Assembly (NCBI RefSeq): GCF_900107635.1
Contig: NZ_FNRD01000013.1
Location: 88,337 to 152,336 of the forward strand
DNA length: 64,000 nt
Direction of reading: 5' to 3'
Source: Flavobacterium gillisiae
Lineage (GTDB): Bacteria; Bacteroidota; Bacteroidia; Flavobacteriales; Flavobacteriaceae
Shown: positions 51,679-60,751 of the stretch, in pieces
Numbering within the stretch: position 1 is the first letter of the stretch
How the letters are laid out: each line of letters begins with the position of its first letter
Position numbers and translations under genes: made by a program
The notes under the pieces: model-generated
Database searches by the model: none
What the model saw: the letters and a program-made list of their open reading frames with translations, nothing else
What the model was told of the DNA's origin: nothing

Positions 51679-54303
51679 TTAAACGATACCGTATTCATTT
51701 TCTTTGTCCAAATATTCTTGTACAATTTCGATAGCATTAGTAACTACATCACTTAAGGCAGTAATAAAACTTCCTTCTTCAGCACAATTAATGGCATGTC
51801 TGATAGCTTCTGTTTCTTTTGGAATAATTTCGTAAGTCACATTTTTACCTGAAGCAGAAATTCCTTCTAATATTAGATCGATTATTTCATTTTCAGTTCT
51901 TCCTCTCAAATATTTTTCTTGTCGAATGATAATATGATCAAACATTCTGGCGGCAATAGTAGCACATTCACGAATGTCTTCATCGCGACGATCTCCAACA
52001 CCCGCAATAATTCCAATTTTTTTGGTAGCGTCTACGCTTTGCAAATACTCTTCGACACCTTTGTATCCAGAAGCATTATGAGCAAAATCAATCAAGACTT
52101 TGAATTTTTTGAACTCAAAAATATTCATACGTCCTGGGGTTTGAGCAGCACTTGGAATAAAAGTCTGTAAGGACAAACTAATATCTTCTGTTTTGAATCC
52201 CCATAAATAACTGGCTAAGGTAGCTGCAAGAACATTTGCAATCATGAATTTAGCCTTCCCACCAAGTGTTAAAGGAACATGAGTAGCACGTTCGATTCTA
52301 ATTTTCCACTCTCCTTTTTTGACAGTGATAAAACCATTCTCATAGACGGCAACTGTTTTTCCTTCAGCGCTTAGTTTCTTGATGAATGGATTATCTTCAT
52401 CTAAACTGAAGTAAGCCACATTGCAGTTCAATTCAGCACCTATTTTTATACAATGTTCATCATCTCCATTTAAAATTGCCCAACCGTCTTTCTTGATACT
52501 TTTTACAACAGTCGCTTTTACTCTTGCTAAATCATCCAAAGTGTGAATGTCACTTATTCCTAAATGATCTTCTTGGATATTAGTAATAATCCCGATATCA
52601 CAAATGCTGAAACCCAGTCCAGAACGTAATATTCCTCCTCTTGCAGTTTCTAAAACGGCAAACTCAACCGTAGGATCTCTCAATATATATTGTGCACTTT
52701 GAGGTCCCGTAGTATCCCCTTTTTCCATCATGTGATTTTGAATGTAAATCCCATCAGAAGTAGTGAAACCTACTTTATAGCCATTGTTTTTTACGATATG
52801 AGCAAGCAATCGTGTTGTGGTTGTTTTACCATTAGTACCAGTTACAGCGATAATTGGAATTCGGCATGATTTTCCCGGAGGATAAAGCATATCAATAACA
52901 GGAGCTGCTACATTCCTAGGTAAACCTTCAGAAGGCGCAAGATGCATTCTAAAACCCGGTGCAGCATTTACTTCAAGAATAACACCACCATTATCTTTTA
53001 AAGGTTGCGTTAAATTCTCGGCCATAATATCCACACCACAAATGTCTAATCCAATTACTCTTGAAATTCTTTCGGCTAGAAATATATTTTCAGGATGCAT
53101 CATATCTGTAACGTCTACAGAGGTGCCACCTGTACTTAGGTTAGCGGTAGATTTTAAAAATACAATCTCAGCTGTTCTTGGAATTGTTTCTAAAGTATAG
53201 TTTAGTTTTTCAAGTAGGTCTTCAGTATCCCTATCGACATCAATCTGTGTTAAAACATTTTCATGTCCGTAACCTCTTCTTGGATCTAGGTTTTCCACGT
53301 CAATCAATTCTTGAATTGAATTTTTCCCATTTCCTATGACATGCGCAGGTACTCGTTTTGCTGCAGCTACTAATTTATTGTCAATCACTAAGATTCTAAA
53401 ATCAAAACCAGTAATGAATTTTTCAACGATAATACGTCTACTGTATTCTTTGGCGAAAGCCAAGCCGGAAACAGCATCTTCCCAATTAGTAACATTAATC
53501 GAAGCCCCTTTACCGTGGTTTCCATCAAGTGGTTTAAGGACAATTGGGTAGCCAATTTTATTTATGGTCTCTGCCAAATCTTCTTCGTCTACACAAATAC
53601 TACCGCTGGCTACAGGAATCGAGGCCATATCTAGCATTTTTTTTGTCAGCTCTTTGTTGCAAGCCATATCTACAGCGATACTGCTGGTCTTGCAAGTGAT
53701 GGTCGCTTGAAAACGCATTTGGTTTATCCCATGACCCAATTGTACTAATGAATTAGTCCCTAATCTTATCCAAGGAATATTTCTCGAAACGGCTTCTTCC
53801 ACGATACTTCCAGTACTTGGTCCTAAACGAACACGTTCCCTGATTTCTCGCATTTTTTGTAAGTCACTTTCTAGGTCATATTCGGTTCCCGCAATTAAAG
53901 CTTCAGCAATTGCAACGGAAGATTCCGCAGCAAAAAGACCAACATTCTCTTCTGTGTAGCTGAAAACAACATTGTAAGTCCCAAGGGTTTTGGTTTCACG
54001 AGTTCTTCCGAATCCAGTTTCCATTCCCGCTAAGGTTTGTATTTCAAGCGCAATATGCTCAATTACATGTCCCATCCAAGTACCACGTTCCACTCTGGAA
54101 AAAAAACCGCCTCGACAACCTTCTGAACAACGATGTTCAATCATTGTAGGAAACATTGCTTCTATTCTTTCTTTAAATCCTTCTATCTTATTGGTTGGAA
54201 ATTGTTCCATTTCCTCCAAATCCAATCGCATTTGAATTAATTTTTTTCTTTGGATACTCCAAATATTTGGTCCACGAAGTGCTTGTACTTTTATTATTTT
54301 CAT
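51679..54303 (-). CDS. cphA: cyanophycin synthetase
   Basis: 874 residues with the CphA layout: N-terminal domain (1-160, with MKIIKVQALRGPNIWS), an ATP-grasp domain (about 165-480, with GYPIVLKPLDGNHGKGASIN and DFRILVIDNKLVAAAKRVPA), and a Mur-ligase-like C-terminal domain with P-loop VTGTNGKTTTTRLL and FAHNASGYKG. It adds Asp to the growing chain and Arg to the Asp side chain, making the storage polymer cyanophycin. Both active domains look intact. Divergent from cphB. Confidence 0.95.
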   Translation of the reverse strand: MKIIKVQALRGPNIWSIQRKKLIQMRLDLEEMEQFPTNKIEGFKERIEAMFPTMIEHRCSEGCRGGFFSRVERGTWMGHVIEHIALEIQTLAGMETGFGRTRETKTLGTYNVVFSYTEENVGLFAAESSVAIAEALIAGTEYDLESDLQKMREIRERVRLGPSTGSIVEEAVSRNIPWIRLGTNSLVQLGHGINQMRFQATITCKTSSIAVDMACNKELTKKMLDMASIPVASGSICVDEEDLAETINKIGYPIVLKPLDGNHGKGASINVTNWEDAVSGLAFAKEYSRRIIVEKFITGFDFRILVIDNKLVAAAKRVPAHVIGNGKNSIQELIDVENLDPRRGYGHENVLTQIDVDRDTEDLLEKLNYTLETIPRTAEIVFLKSTANLSTGGTSVDVTDMMHPENIFLAERISRVIGLDICGVDIMAENLTQPLKDNGGVILEVNAAPGFRMHLAPSEGLPRNVAAPVIDMLYPPGKSCRIPIIAVTGTNGKTTTTRLLAHIVKNNGYKVGFTTSDGIYIQNHMMEKGDTTGPQSAQYILRDPTVEFAVLETARGGILRSGLGFSICDIGIITNIQEDHLGISDIHTLDDLARVKATVVKSIKKDGWAILNGDDEHCIKIGAELNCNVAYFSLDEDNPFIKKLSAEGKTVAVYENGFITVKKGEWKIRIERATHVPLTLGGKAKFMIANVLAATLASYLWGFKTEDISLSLQTFIPSAAQTPGRMNIFEFKKFKVLIDFAHNASGYKGVEEYLQSVDATKKIGIIAGVGDRRDEDIRECATIAARMFDHIIIRQEKYLRGRTENEIIDLILEGISASGKNVTYEIIPKETEAIRHAINCAEEGSFITALSDVVTNAIEIVQEYLDKENEYGIV

Positions 54304-54506
54304 AAAAATGGAAGGGTTATTTTAGTTGAAACAAATTACTTTTTGTAAATTCTATTCTATCATTGTTTCTGTTAAAGAATATATTGCTACCAATATAAAG
54401 TTTTTTGTAACTGAATCAAAATTTATGCACATAAAATTAACATTATTCATGACGTTGTAGCTTTAAAAAAACAGAGTACTTCAGTAGCTCTTTTTTATAT
54501 TTTGTC

Positions 54507-54514
54507 TATTTTTG
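54507..54514 (+). promoter_or_regulatory. -7 element directly before cphB
   Basis: TATTTTTG (TAnnTTTG) ends 4 bp before the cphB ATG, so the message would be nearly leaderless. Confidence 0.4.
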
Positions 54515-54518
54515 CCGA

Positions 54519-55382
54519 ATGAAGATAACAGGAAAATTGATAATAATAGGAGGTGCAGTAGACAAAGGAAGTTTTACTGAAACCGATTTAGATAAAAATA
54601 GCGCCAGTAATTTAAATTTTTTTGAAACTGGAATTCTTAAAAGAATAATTAGCGAATCAAAACATAAAGAAAATTCACGTATTGAGGTCGTTACTACGGC
54701 TTCGAATATTCCAAAAGAAATTGGCCCTGAATATGTAAAAGCTTTTTCTTATTTAGATGCGAAGAATATAGACGTTCTTTATATTGAAAAACGAGAAGAA
54801 GCGGCAGATCCTGCTGTTTTGACACGCTTAAAAGCAGCCGATATTGTAATATTTACAGGAGGAGATCAATTGCGTTTGACTTCAATTCTTGGAGGAACTC
54901 CATTTCATGATATCTTATTGGATAAATACCATAACGAGGAGTTTGTTTATGCTGGAACATCTGCCGGAGCAGCAGCAGCGTCTAACAGTATGATCTATCA
55001 AGGAAGTAGCTCAGAAGCTTTATTGAAAGGGGAAGTGAAAATCACAAGCGGACTCGGTTTAATCGATGGAGTTACTATTGATACCCATTTTGTTAGAAGA
55101 GGAAGAATTGGTCGATTGTTTCAAACGGTTGTAAGTAATCCAAGAGTTCTTGGAATTGGATTGGGAGAAGATACAGGTTTGTTAATAACGAATAATAACG
55201 AGATGGAAGCCATTGGTTCCGGATTAGTTATTTTAGTTGATGGACGCGATATAAAAGATACGAATCTGACTCAGGTAGAATTGGGACAACCTATTTCGAT
55301 AAATAATTTGGTGGTTCACGTGATGAGTATGAATGATACTTATAACATTGGGACACATAAAATGCAAATTCATACTTCATAA
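54519..55382 (+). CDS. cphB: cyanophycinase
   Basis: 287 residues of the S51 peptidase family: KLIIIGGAVDKG at the start, FTGGDQLRLT (112-121), nucleophile Ser148 in AGTSAGAAAAS, and TIDTHFVRRGRIGRL. It cuts cyanophycin to beta-Asp-Arg dipeptides. No signal peptide, so it acts inside the cell. The isoaspartyl peptidase gene follows. Confidence 0.95.
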   Translation: MKITGKLIIIGGAVDKGSFTETDLDKNSASNLNFFETGILKRIISESKHKENSRIEVVTTASNIPKEIGPEYVKAFSYLDAKNIDVLYIEKREEAADPAVLTRLKAADIVIFTGGDQLRLTSILGGTPFHDILLDKYHNEEFVYAGTSAGAAAASNSMIYQGSSSEALLKGEVKITSGLGLIDGVTIDTHFVRRGRIGRLFQTVVSNPRVLGIGLGEDTGLLITNNNEMEAIGSGLVILVDGRDIKDTNLTQVELGQPISINNLVVHVMSMNDTYNIGTHKMQIHTS

Positions 55383-55490
55383 TATAACTAATGTAAGTTG
55401 GGGGTGGACGAATGCCAGCACAATGCTGATGTTCTGCTTATAAAATAGCTATGTCATACTACTGAATTTACAAGCTGAAATCAAAAAATA

Positions 55491-56333
55491 ATGAAACTAA
55501 TTATACACGGTGGTTTTTTCTCTGAATCTTCTACAAGTAATGAGACAAAAATAGCCAAACAAGGTGCTTTAGAGCAAATAGTTAAAGATTCGTATGACTA
55601 TCTAAAGTCGCATTCAGCTGTGGAAACAGTTGTTTTTGCAGTTTCACTTTTAGAAGACAATGAATTGTTTAATGCAGGCATTGGGTCGCAAATACAAAGT
55701 GACGGAAAAATCAGGATGAGTGCTGCAATAATGGATGGGGAAACCCAAAAGATGAGCGGTGTTATTAATATCGAAGAAGTAAAAAATCCAGTTCAAGTTG
55801 CCCAAATATTAATGGAATACGATGACCGCGTTTTAGGTGGGAGTGGTGCGACAAAATTTGCAAGGAAAAATGGTTTTGAAGTATTTTCAACCGAAATTCC
55901 ACAGCGTCGTGCAGAGCACGAAGAAAAAGTAAAATCTTTAGGTACTGGAACCGTAGGTTGTGTTGCTTTTGACCAAAATGGAAAAATAGCAGTTGCCACT
56001 TCTACCGGAGGTAAAGGATTTGAAGTTCCAGGTAGAATCTCTGATTCAGCCACTGTTGCTGGTAATTATGCTAATGCTTTCTGTGGAGTGAGTTTGACAG
56101 GAGTGGGTGAGGACATCATGAGTAATGCCACAGCTACTAAAATCGTAACCCGTGTTACTGATGGTTTTTCGCTAGAAGAGGCTTTCGCTAAAACGTTCAA
56201 CGAACTAAAACCTTATGATGGCTTTGCCGGTGCTATTGCCATTGACAGCAAAGGGAATGTCTATCATCAAGATTCTCATCCTTCTATGGTTTTTGCAAGT
56301 TTTGACGGCGATACATTTGAAGTGTTCGAATAA
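55491..56333 (+). CDS. iaaA: isoaspartyl peptidase / L-asparaginase
   Basis: 280 residues of the N-terminal-nucleophile asparaginase 2 family. NAGIGSQIQSDG (61-72) and the autocleavage site GTGTVGCVAF with the likely new N-terminal nucleophile Thr154 are clear, followed by ATSTGGKGFE. It should cut the beta-Asp-Arg dipeptides released by cyanophycinase to free Asp and Arg. Its stop abuts the stop of the convergent next gene. Confidence 0.94.
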   Translation: MKLIIHGGFFSESSTSNETKIAKQGALEQIVKDSYDYLKSHSAVETVVFAVSLLEDNELFNAGIGSQIQSDGKIRMSAAIMDGETQKMSGVINIEEVKNPVQVAQILMEYDDRVLGGSGATKFARKNGFEVFSTEIPQRRAEHEEKVKSLGTGTVGCVAFDQNGKIAVATSTGGKGFEVPGRISDSATVAGNYANAFCGVSLTGVGEDIMSNATATKIVTRVTDGFSLEEAFAKTFNELKPYDGFAGAIAIDSKGNVYHQDSHPSMVFASFDGDTFEVFE

Positions 56334-57137
56334 TTAATTTAGCGAAAATTCAAACCAGATAGGGATATGGTCTGATATTTTTCTCGCTTCTTTTAGCGAG
56401 TTGAAGTTTTTATAAAAAGAAATAACCCCTGAGTTTATACTTTTAATCTTGGAGGTTTTGTAATACATATTGTCAAATTCAGATGCAAGGCAGTTGTTGT
56501 TCTTGCATTTTTGTTTTAAAGATGTTTTTTGACCAACCAATATAGGTTGGTACCCCATTTTTTTCAAAGGATTAAAAACCGTATGTGATTGCGGGCAATT
56601 AAAATCACCAGCAAATATTAAATTTAGAGTAGGGTATTCATCAGGGAGGAACTTGAAATATTTTATTTCGGTTTCTGGCTGCATTTTTTTTGTTATGGCA
56701 TGAAAGTTCACAACGGTAAATTGTTTTTTCTGATATTGAAATGTGGCCAAATAAGGCTCTCTATCTATTTCTAAATGGTATTTTTTTTCTAACCATGCGG
56801 TACCAATTAGTTTAAGTTTTGCGGTTTTCCATATAAAAGCATAACGCTCCGTTTTATAGGCACTACTACTCGTAGGGTCACTAATTACATAATCCCATTT
56901 GCTTCCCTTACGGTTCAGTTCGTCTGCGAGTTTTGCAACGGCTTGGGCACCGCCATAACCCGCTACTACTTCTTGGATTGCAATTATATCATAATCTCGT
57001 ACTGTCTGAGCTATATCGGCAATTTCTACTTGAGATTTTGATTGACCGAAATTTTCAATATTCCAAGAGAGTAATTTGGTTTGGGAGTAAAGTAAAGTGT
57101 AAAAAAGGATAAGGAATACTAAGAGAATGCGTTTCAT
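56334..57137 (-). CDS. exported endonuclease/exonuclease/phosphatase family protein
   Basis: 267 residues with a signal peptide. The EEP-fold motifs are present: LSWNIENFGQSK, DIIAIQEVVAGYGGA (metal-binding Glu), FAGDFNCPQSH and KISDHIPIWFEF (catalytic His). Related to DNase I-like secreted nucleases. Substrate (DNA, RNA or phosphoester) unknown. Convergent with iaaA with no gap. Confidence 0.9.
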   Translation of the reverse strand: MKRILLVFLILFYTLLYSQTKLLSWNIENFGQSKSQVEIADIAQTVRDYDIIAIQEVVAGYGGAQAVAKLADELNRKGSKWDYVISDPTSSSAYKTERYAFIWKTAKLKLIGTAWLEKKYHLEIDREPYLATFQYQKKQFTVVNFHAITKKMQPETEIKYFKFLPDEYPTLNLIFAGDFNCPQSHTVFNPLKKMGYQPILVGQKTSLKQKCKNNNCLASEFDNMYYKTSKIKSINSGVISFYKNFNSLKEARKISDHIPIWFEFSLN

Positions 57138-57296
57138 TTATTTGGGGAAAACTAAGATTGAATTGGCTGCAACCTAGTCAATTATTTTAAAATAATTGGT
57201 ATTAAACGTCTATTTATAATGGAAAAAAGAAGCAGGTAAAAGTGAAATAGAAGATGTTATTAGCACTGAGTTAAATACTTATTGCATCAGCAAAAA

Positions 57297-57641
57297 TTAC
57301 TTTAGTTTTAGATTGTATTGATAACCTTCTGAATCGGTGGCTAATAATCTGTTTATTCCGTTCCATTCCACGACAATTTCAATGTTTTTAGTATCTTTCT
57401 TAACTAGGGTACCAAGACCAATTTTTCCTTCAATATTAATTTTTCCATGAACATTGTTTCCGTTTTCATCAGTACCTGTAACTTGTTGTGCGTATTGGCC
57501 AAGTTCTGAAGGTTCTATTTCTTTTTTAACGTCAAAAGCGGAATGATTGATTGTTTGTGGAGATTCGCTGGAATTTTTACAAGAGCTCAAGACTAGAGAT
57601 AAGCAAAAAAAGGATATTTGTATGTTACTTATACTGATCAT
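57297..57641 (-). CDS. small lipoprotein of unknown function
   Basis: 114 residues with lipobox VLSSC (Cys21) and a short beta-rich body (AQQVTGTDENGNNVHGKINI, IVEWNGINRLLATDSEGYQY). No family recognised. Confidence 0.7.
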   Translation of the reverse strand: MISISNIQISFFCLSLVLSSCKNSSESPQTINHSAFDVKKEIEPSELGQYAQQVTGTDENGNNVHGKINIEGKIGLGTLVKKDTKNIEIVVEWNGINRLLATDSEGYQYNLKLK

Positions 57642-57774
57642 CTTGGTTTTTTTTCAAAAGTACAATGAGATAAATGGATTTCTTTACGGTAAACCTCATT
57701 GTGGGCTAATTTTTCTTCGATTTGGAATAATAGGTTGCGTCTAATGCATTAACTAACTTTTATGTAGATTGAAA

Positions 57775-58080
57775 TTATTCGGCGCAGCTGTTAATTATTT
57801 TTGCTTTAATTTTAGTTATCTTTTTGATTTGCTTTTCTGTTAGAATATTTTTGTTGCTTGCCGTATTAAGCCGATCATTTAATGCTTCCCATTTTACTCT
57901 CATATACGGATATAATGCTCGTGAAACTTCATTTCCTTTCTGCGCTTTTTTATAATGTTTAATGTATTCCTTTACATAATTCTTATAATCATCAAGTTGT
58001 TTACCCCATTTGTTATCAATGAAATCTTCATTGCTTTTTATGGTAATATCCAATACTTCTTCTTCATTATGAATTTGCAT
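57775..58080 (-). CDS. small helical protein of unknown function
   Basis: 101 residues, no signal, very rich in Lys, Asn and Ile, all-helical by eye (NEDFIDNKWGKQLDDYKNYV). It stands alone between the lipoprotein and the response regulator. No family recognised. Confidence 0.6.
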   Translation of the reverse strand: MQIHNEEEVLDITIKSNEDFIDNKWGKQLDDYKNYVKEYIKHYKKAQKGNEVSRALYPYMRVKWEALNDRLNTASNKNILTEKQIKKITKIKAKIINSCAE

Positions 58081-58328
58081 GATTTGATTATTTAAATGAA
58101 ATATTCCGTGAGTTTTAAATCAATACAAATTTAGTTGCAAAACAAGAGATAACCTTACGGGAAACCGTAAAGCGCTTTTTTTTATTCTTTCATTGTAGTT
58201 GTAGGATTGGTGATTTAAAACCAAATGTGTGAAAGTAGTCCGGTTTGTAATTCTTTGTCGAAGGGGCTACTCTTGAAGTAAAGAGTAGTTTGTAGGTTAA
58301 TGTCGCAATATTAGAGCAAGGTTAGTTT

Positions 58329-58997
58329 TTAAATCAAACCTAAATCTTTAGCAATTGATATTAGATGTACGTTATTGTTGGCCTTGAAGTAGATTTTTAG
58401 TTTGTTAATACGTTTCTCTATACTGCTGCTACCATTTGGGATTATTCCAGATTTTTTGAATGCTACCGAAATTTCATCTAAGATGTACCCATTGGATAAT
58501 AACTTCAAAAGTGAAATATCGTAAGCTTCAATTTCATGGAGTGATTTGTCGTTTAAGGTATAGTTTAATCCGGATGAAATAGTCTGTTTATCAGTATCAA
58601 ATATGCTTTCCACTGCGTTCTTAAGTTCGGGGATGCTATTTCGACTTTTTGAAACATAAGCATTAATACCTAAATTGTTAAATAGAGATTTTATTCTATA
58701 TGATTTGTCTTCTATTGAAAAGACAATTGTTTTAATATCGGGTTGAATTTTCTTCACCGCTTCAATTAGTTCATCACCGCAAGTTAGTTTAGTGTCGCGA
58801 TGATCGATTTTGAAAGATAAATCGCTTATCAATAAATCATAGGGAGCATTGTCATGAAGTGCTTTTTTTACTTTTAATAGTGCATCGTCACAATATTTAG
58901 AATGTTCAATTTCTTGAATGGAGAGTGTTTCTAACGCTTGTACAACTGCAATGCTGATGCTGTCTAGGTCTTCGGCAACTAATACTTTTTTAAACAT
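58329..58997 (-). CDS. response regulator, receiver plus HTH-like C-terminus
   Basis: 222 residues: receiver domain with phospho-acceptor Asp59 in DLLISDLSF, a Lys in VSKSRNS, and a C-terminal helical domain (ISLLKLLSNGYILDEISVAF, SIEKRINKLKIYFKANNN) that looks like a diverged LuxR-type HTH. No kinase gene lies beside it, so it is an orphan regulator. Confidence 0.85.
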   Translation of the reverse strand: MFKKVLVAEDLDSISIAVVQALETLSIQEIEHSKYCDDALLKVKKALHDNAPYDLLISDLSFKIDHRDTKLTCGDELIEAVKKIQPDIKTIVFSIEDKSYRIKSLFNNLGINAYVSKSRNSIPELKNAVESIFDTDKQTISSGLNYTLNDKSLHEIEAYDISLLKLLSNGYILDEISVAFKKSGIIPNGSSSIEKRINKLKIYFKANNNVHLISIAKDLGLI

Positions 58998-59019
58998 AAT
59001 GATGACGATTATATGGGGA

Positions 59020-59242
59020 ATAGTATACTTGATTTATATCCTTTGCTGGATTCAGGATCAAATGTAATTCTTCCTTTTGTAGTTAGAATACGGTTTTCCA
59101 CATTTCGCAGTCTATTTTTAAAGTTAATTTTTTAAATGGCTATATCGTTGAGGTGGTGACCGTAATTGATTCGTAAAGTAGTTTTATGTTTTTCTAATGG
59201 AAGTTATTGCAAGGTAGGTATTCAGTATAGTTTTCTCTAATA
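59020..59242. other. spacer with no supported gene
   Basis: Sequence between the orphan response regulator and the rplT terminator; no gene recognised. Confidence 0.45.
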
Positions 59243-59278
59243 ACAAAAAACCCCATCACGCCAGGGCGAATGAGGTTT
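59243..59278 (-). terminator. terminator of the thrS-infC-rpmI-rplT operon
   Basis: On the minus strand the stem aaacctcat / atggggttt (G-U pairs allowed) with inner gcc/ggc is followed by a T run, about 40 bp after rplT. Confidence 0.7.
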
Positions 59279-59317
59279 CTATATAAGTAAGTAATCTAAA
59301 TTGAGTTTATAAAACGT

Positions 59318-59662
59318 TTATTTTACTTTATTAAGTACAGCTTTGAAAGCTTCAGGGTGGTTCATCGCTAAATCTGCAAGAACTTTTCTGTTCAATTCGA
59401 TTCCGTTAGCTTTTACTTTCCCCATGAATTGTGAATAAGACATTCCTTCTAATCTAGCTCCAGCGTTGATACGTTGAATCCATAAAGCACGGAAATTTCT
59501 TTTGTTCACTTTTCTGTCACGGTAAGCGTAGCACATTGCTTTCTCTACCGCATTCTTAGCTACTGTCCAAACGTTTTTACGTCTACCAAAGTATCCTTTG
59601 GCTAGCTTCATTATTTTTTTTCTTCTTGCTCTTTTTGCAACTGAATTTACCGATCTTGGCAT
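59318..59662 (-). CDS. rplT: 50S ribosomal protein L20
   Basis: 114 residues starting PRSVNSVAKRARRKKIMKLA after Met and containing RKNVWTVAKNAVEKAM and FRALWIQRINAGARLEGMSY, the L20 signature. Last gene of the thrS-infC-rpmI-rplT operon. Confidence 0.98.
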   Translation of the reverse strand: MPRSVNSVAKRARRKKIMKLAKGYFGRRKNVWTVAKNAVEKAMCYAYRDRKVNKRNFRALWIQRINAGARLEGMSYSQFMGKVKANGIELNRKVLADLAMNHPEAFKAVLNKVK

Positions 59663-59837
59663 AATTTTATTGTTTTTTTGTAGCAGGCGGCTCGAATTTA
59701 ATCAAAAGCACTTAATGGCCATACTCCAAGGTTATATTAAATTGTTTTAACCTAAAGAATTTAAAAAAGTGTTCAGTTTTCAGATTTTAGTTTTCAGTTA
59801 GAAACTACTTACTAAGAGCTGACGACTGATTACTTAA

Positions 59838-60035
59838 TTATATAATTCTTAATTGTTGTTTGATGCTTTTCATATCTGATTTGTGAACTAGCGCTGAATG
59901 TGTCAAAGCTAATTTACGTTTTTTAGATTTTTTAGTCAAGATGTGACTTTTAAAAGCATGCTTTCTTTTAATCTTTCCAGAACCAGTAACTTTAAAACGT
60001 TTCTTGGCGCTAGATTTGGTTTTCATTTTAGGCAT
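59838..60035 (-). CDS. rpmI: 50S ribosomal protein L35
   Basis: 65 residues, basic, MPKMKTKSSAKKRFKVTGSG with KRKHAFKSHILTKKSKKRKR-like core. It lies between infC and rplT as in most bacteria. The 175-bp gap to rplT holds ctg/cag simple-sequence words (tcagttttcagattttag near 59770). Confidence 0.98.
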   Translation of the reverse strand: MPKMKTKSSAKKRFKVTGSGKIKRKHAFKSHILTKKSKKRKLALTHSALVHKSDMKSIKQQLRII

Positions 60036-60080
60036 TTTTTCCTAGTGTTTTAATTTATTCTTACTTACTTATCTTTTCCT

Positions 60081-60119
60081 CACTTCGGCTCGCTGTCCAA
60101 AGGATAGCGAGCCGAAGTG
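60081..60119. repeat. perfect 14-bp inverted repeat between infC and rpmI
   Basis: cacttcggctcgct pairs fully with agcgagccgaagtg around an 11-base loop. No T run follows, so it may be an RNA regulatory or processing hairpin or a repeat element, not a simple terminator. Confidence 0.6.
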
Positions 60120-60146
60120 TATCAGTAATCCTATTTCATCTAGTTT

Positions 60147-60172
60147 CCCCTCCTTCGGAGGGGCTAGGGGAG
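60147..60172. repeat. G/C-rich hairpin with word shared near the rRNA operon
   Basis: cccctcc and ggagggg around TTC form a tight stem; it ends in ggggctaggggag, which recurs exactly at 62909-62921. Confidence 0.5.
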
Positions 60173-60177
60173 GATTC

Positions 60178-60735
60178 TTACTTTTTCTTCTTCGGAGCAA
60201 TGAACATAATCATTCTCTTTCCTTCAAGAACTGGCATCGCTTCCACTTTACCAAATTCTTCTAAGTCCGTAGCTAATCTCAATAATAAGATTTGACCTTG
60301 GTCTTTATAAATGATTGAACGTCCTTTAAAGAAAACAAAAGCTTTCAATTTAGCACCCTCTTTCAAGAATTTTTCAGCATTCTTTCTCTTAAACTCATAA
60401 TCATGCTCATCTGTTTGAGGACCAAAACGAATTTCCTTAACGACTACTTGCGTAGATTTCGCTTTTAGAATCTTATCACGTTTCTTTTGCTCGTAAACAA
60501 ATTTCTTGTAATCCATGATTTTACAAACTGGTGGCTCCGCATTAGGCGAAATCTCAACTAGATCTAGTTCAAATTGATCCGCTAATCTTAGTGCTTCAGA
60601 AAGTTTAAAAACTCCTGGCTCAATGTTTTCACCTACAAGACGTACTTCTTGTACACCACGAATAAGATTGTTTATTCTGTGGGCATCCTTTTTTTCTACG
60701 CGAGGTTGATAACCTCTGTTGCTTCTTATTGCTAT
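60178..60735 (-). CDS. infC: translation initiation factor IF-3 with non-AUG start
   Basis: The first in-frame ATG (60516) would give only 112 residues and lose the N-terminal domain. Upstream, the frame stays open and encodes RSNRGYQPRVEKKDAHRIN, VRLVGENIEPGVFKLSEAL and ELDLVEISPNAEPPVCKIMDYK, the conserved IF-3 N-domain and linker. The only sensible starts are ATA codons at 60735 or 60729, giving about 185 residues, full length. E. coli infC uses ATT for autoregulation through IF-3 discrimination; a rare start here fits that scheme. Confidence 0.93.
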   Translation of the reverse strand: MAIRSNRGYQPRVEKKDAHRINNLIRGVQEVRLVGENIEPGVFKLSEALRLADQFELDLVEISPNAEPPVCKIMDYKKFVYEQKKRDKILKAKSTQVVVKEIRFGPQTDEHDYEFKRKNAEKFLKEGAKLKAFVFFKGRSIIYKDQGQILLLRLATDLEEFGKVEAMPVLEGKRMIMFIAPKKKK

Positions 60736-60751
60736 GACTTTATAATTTAAG

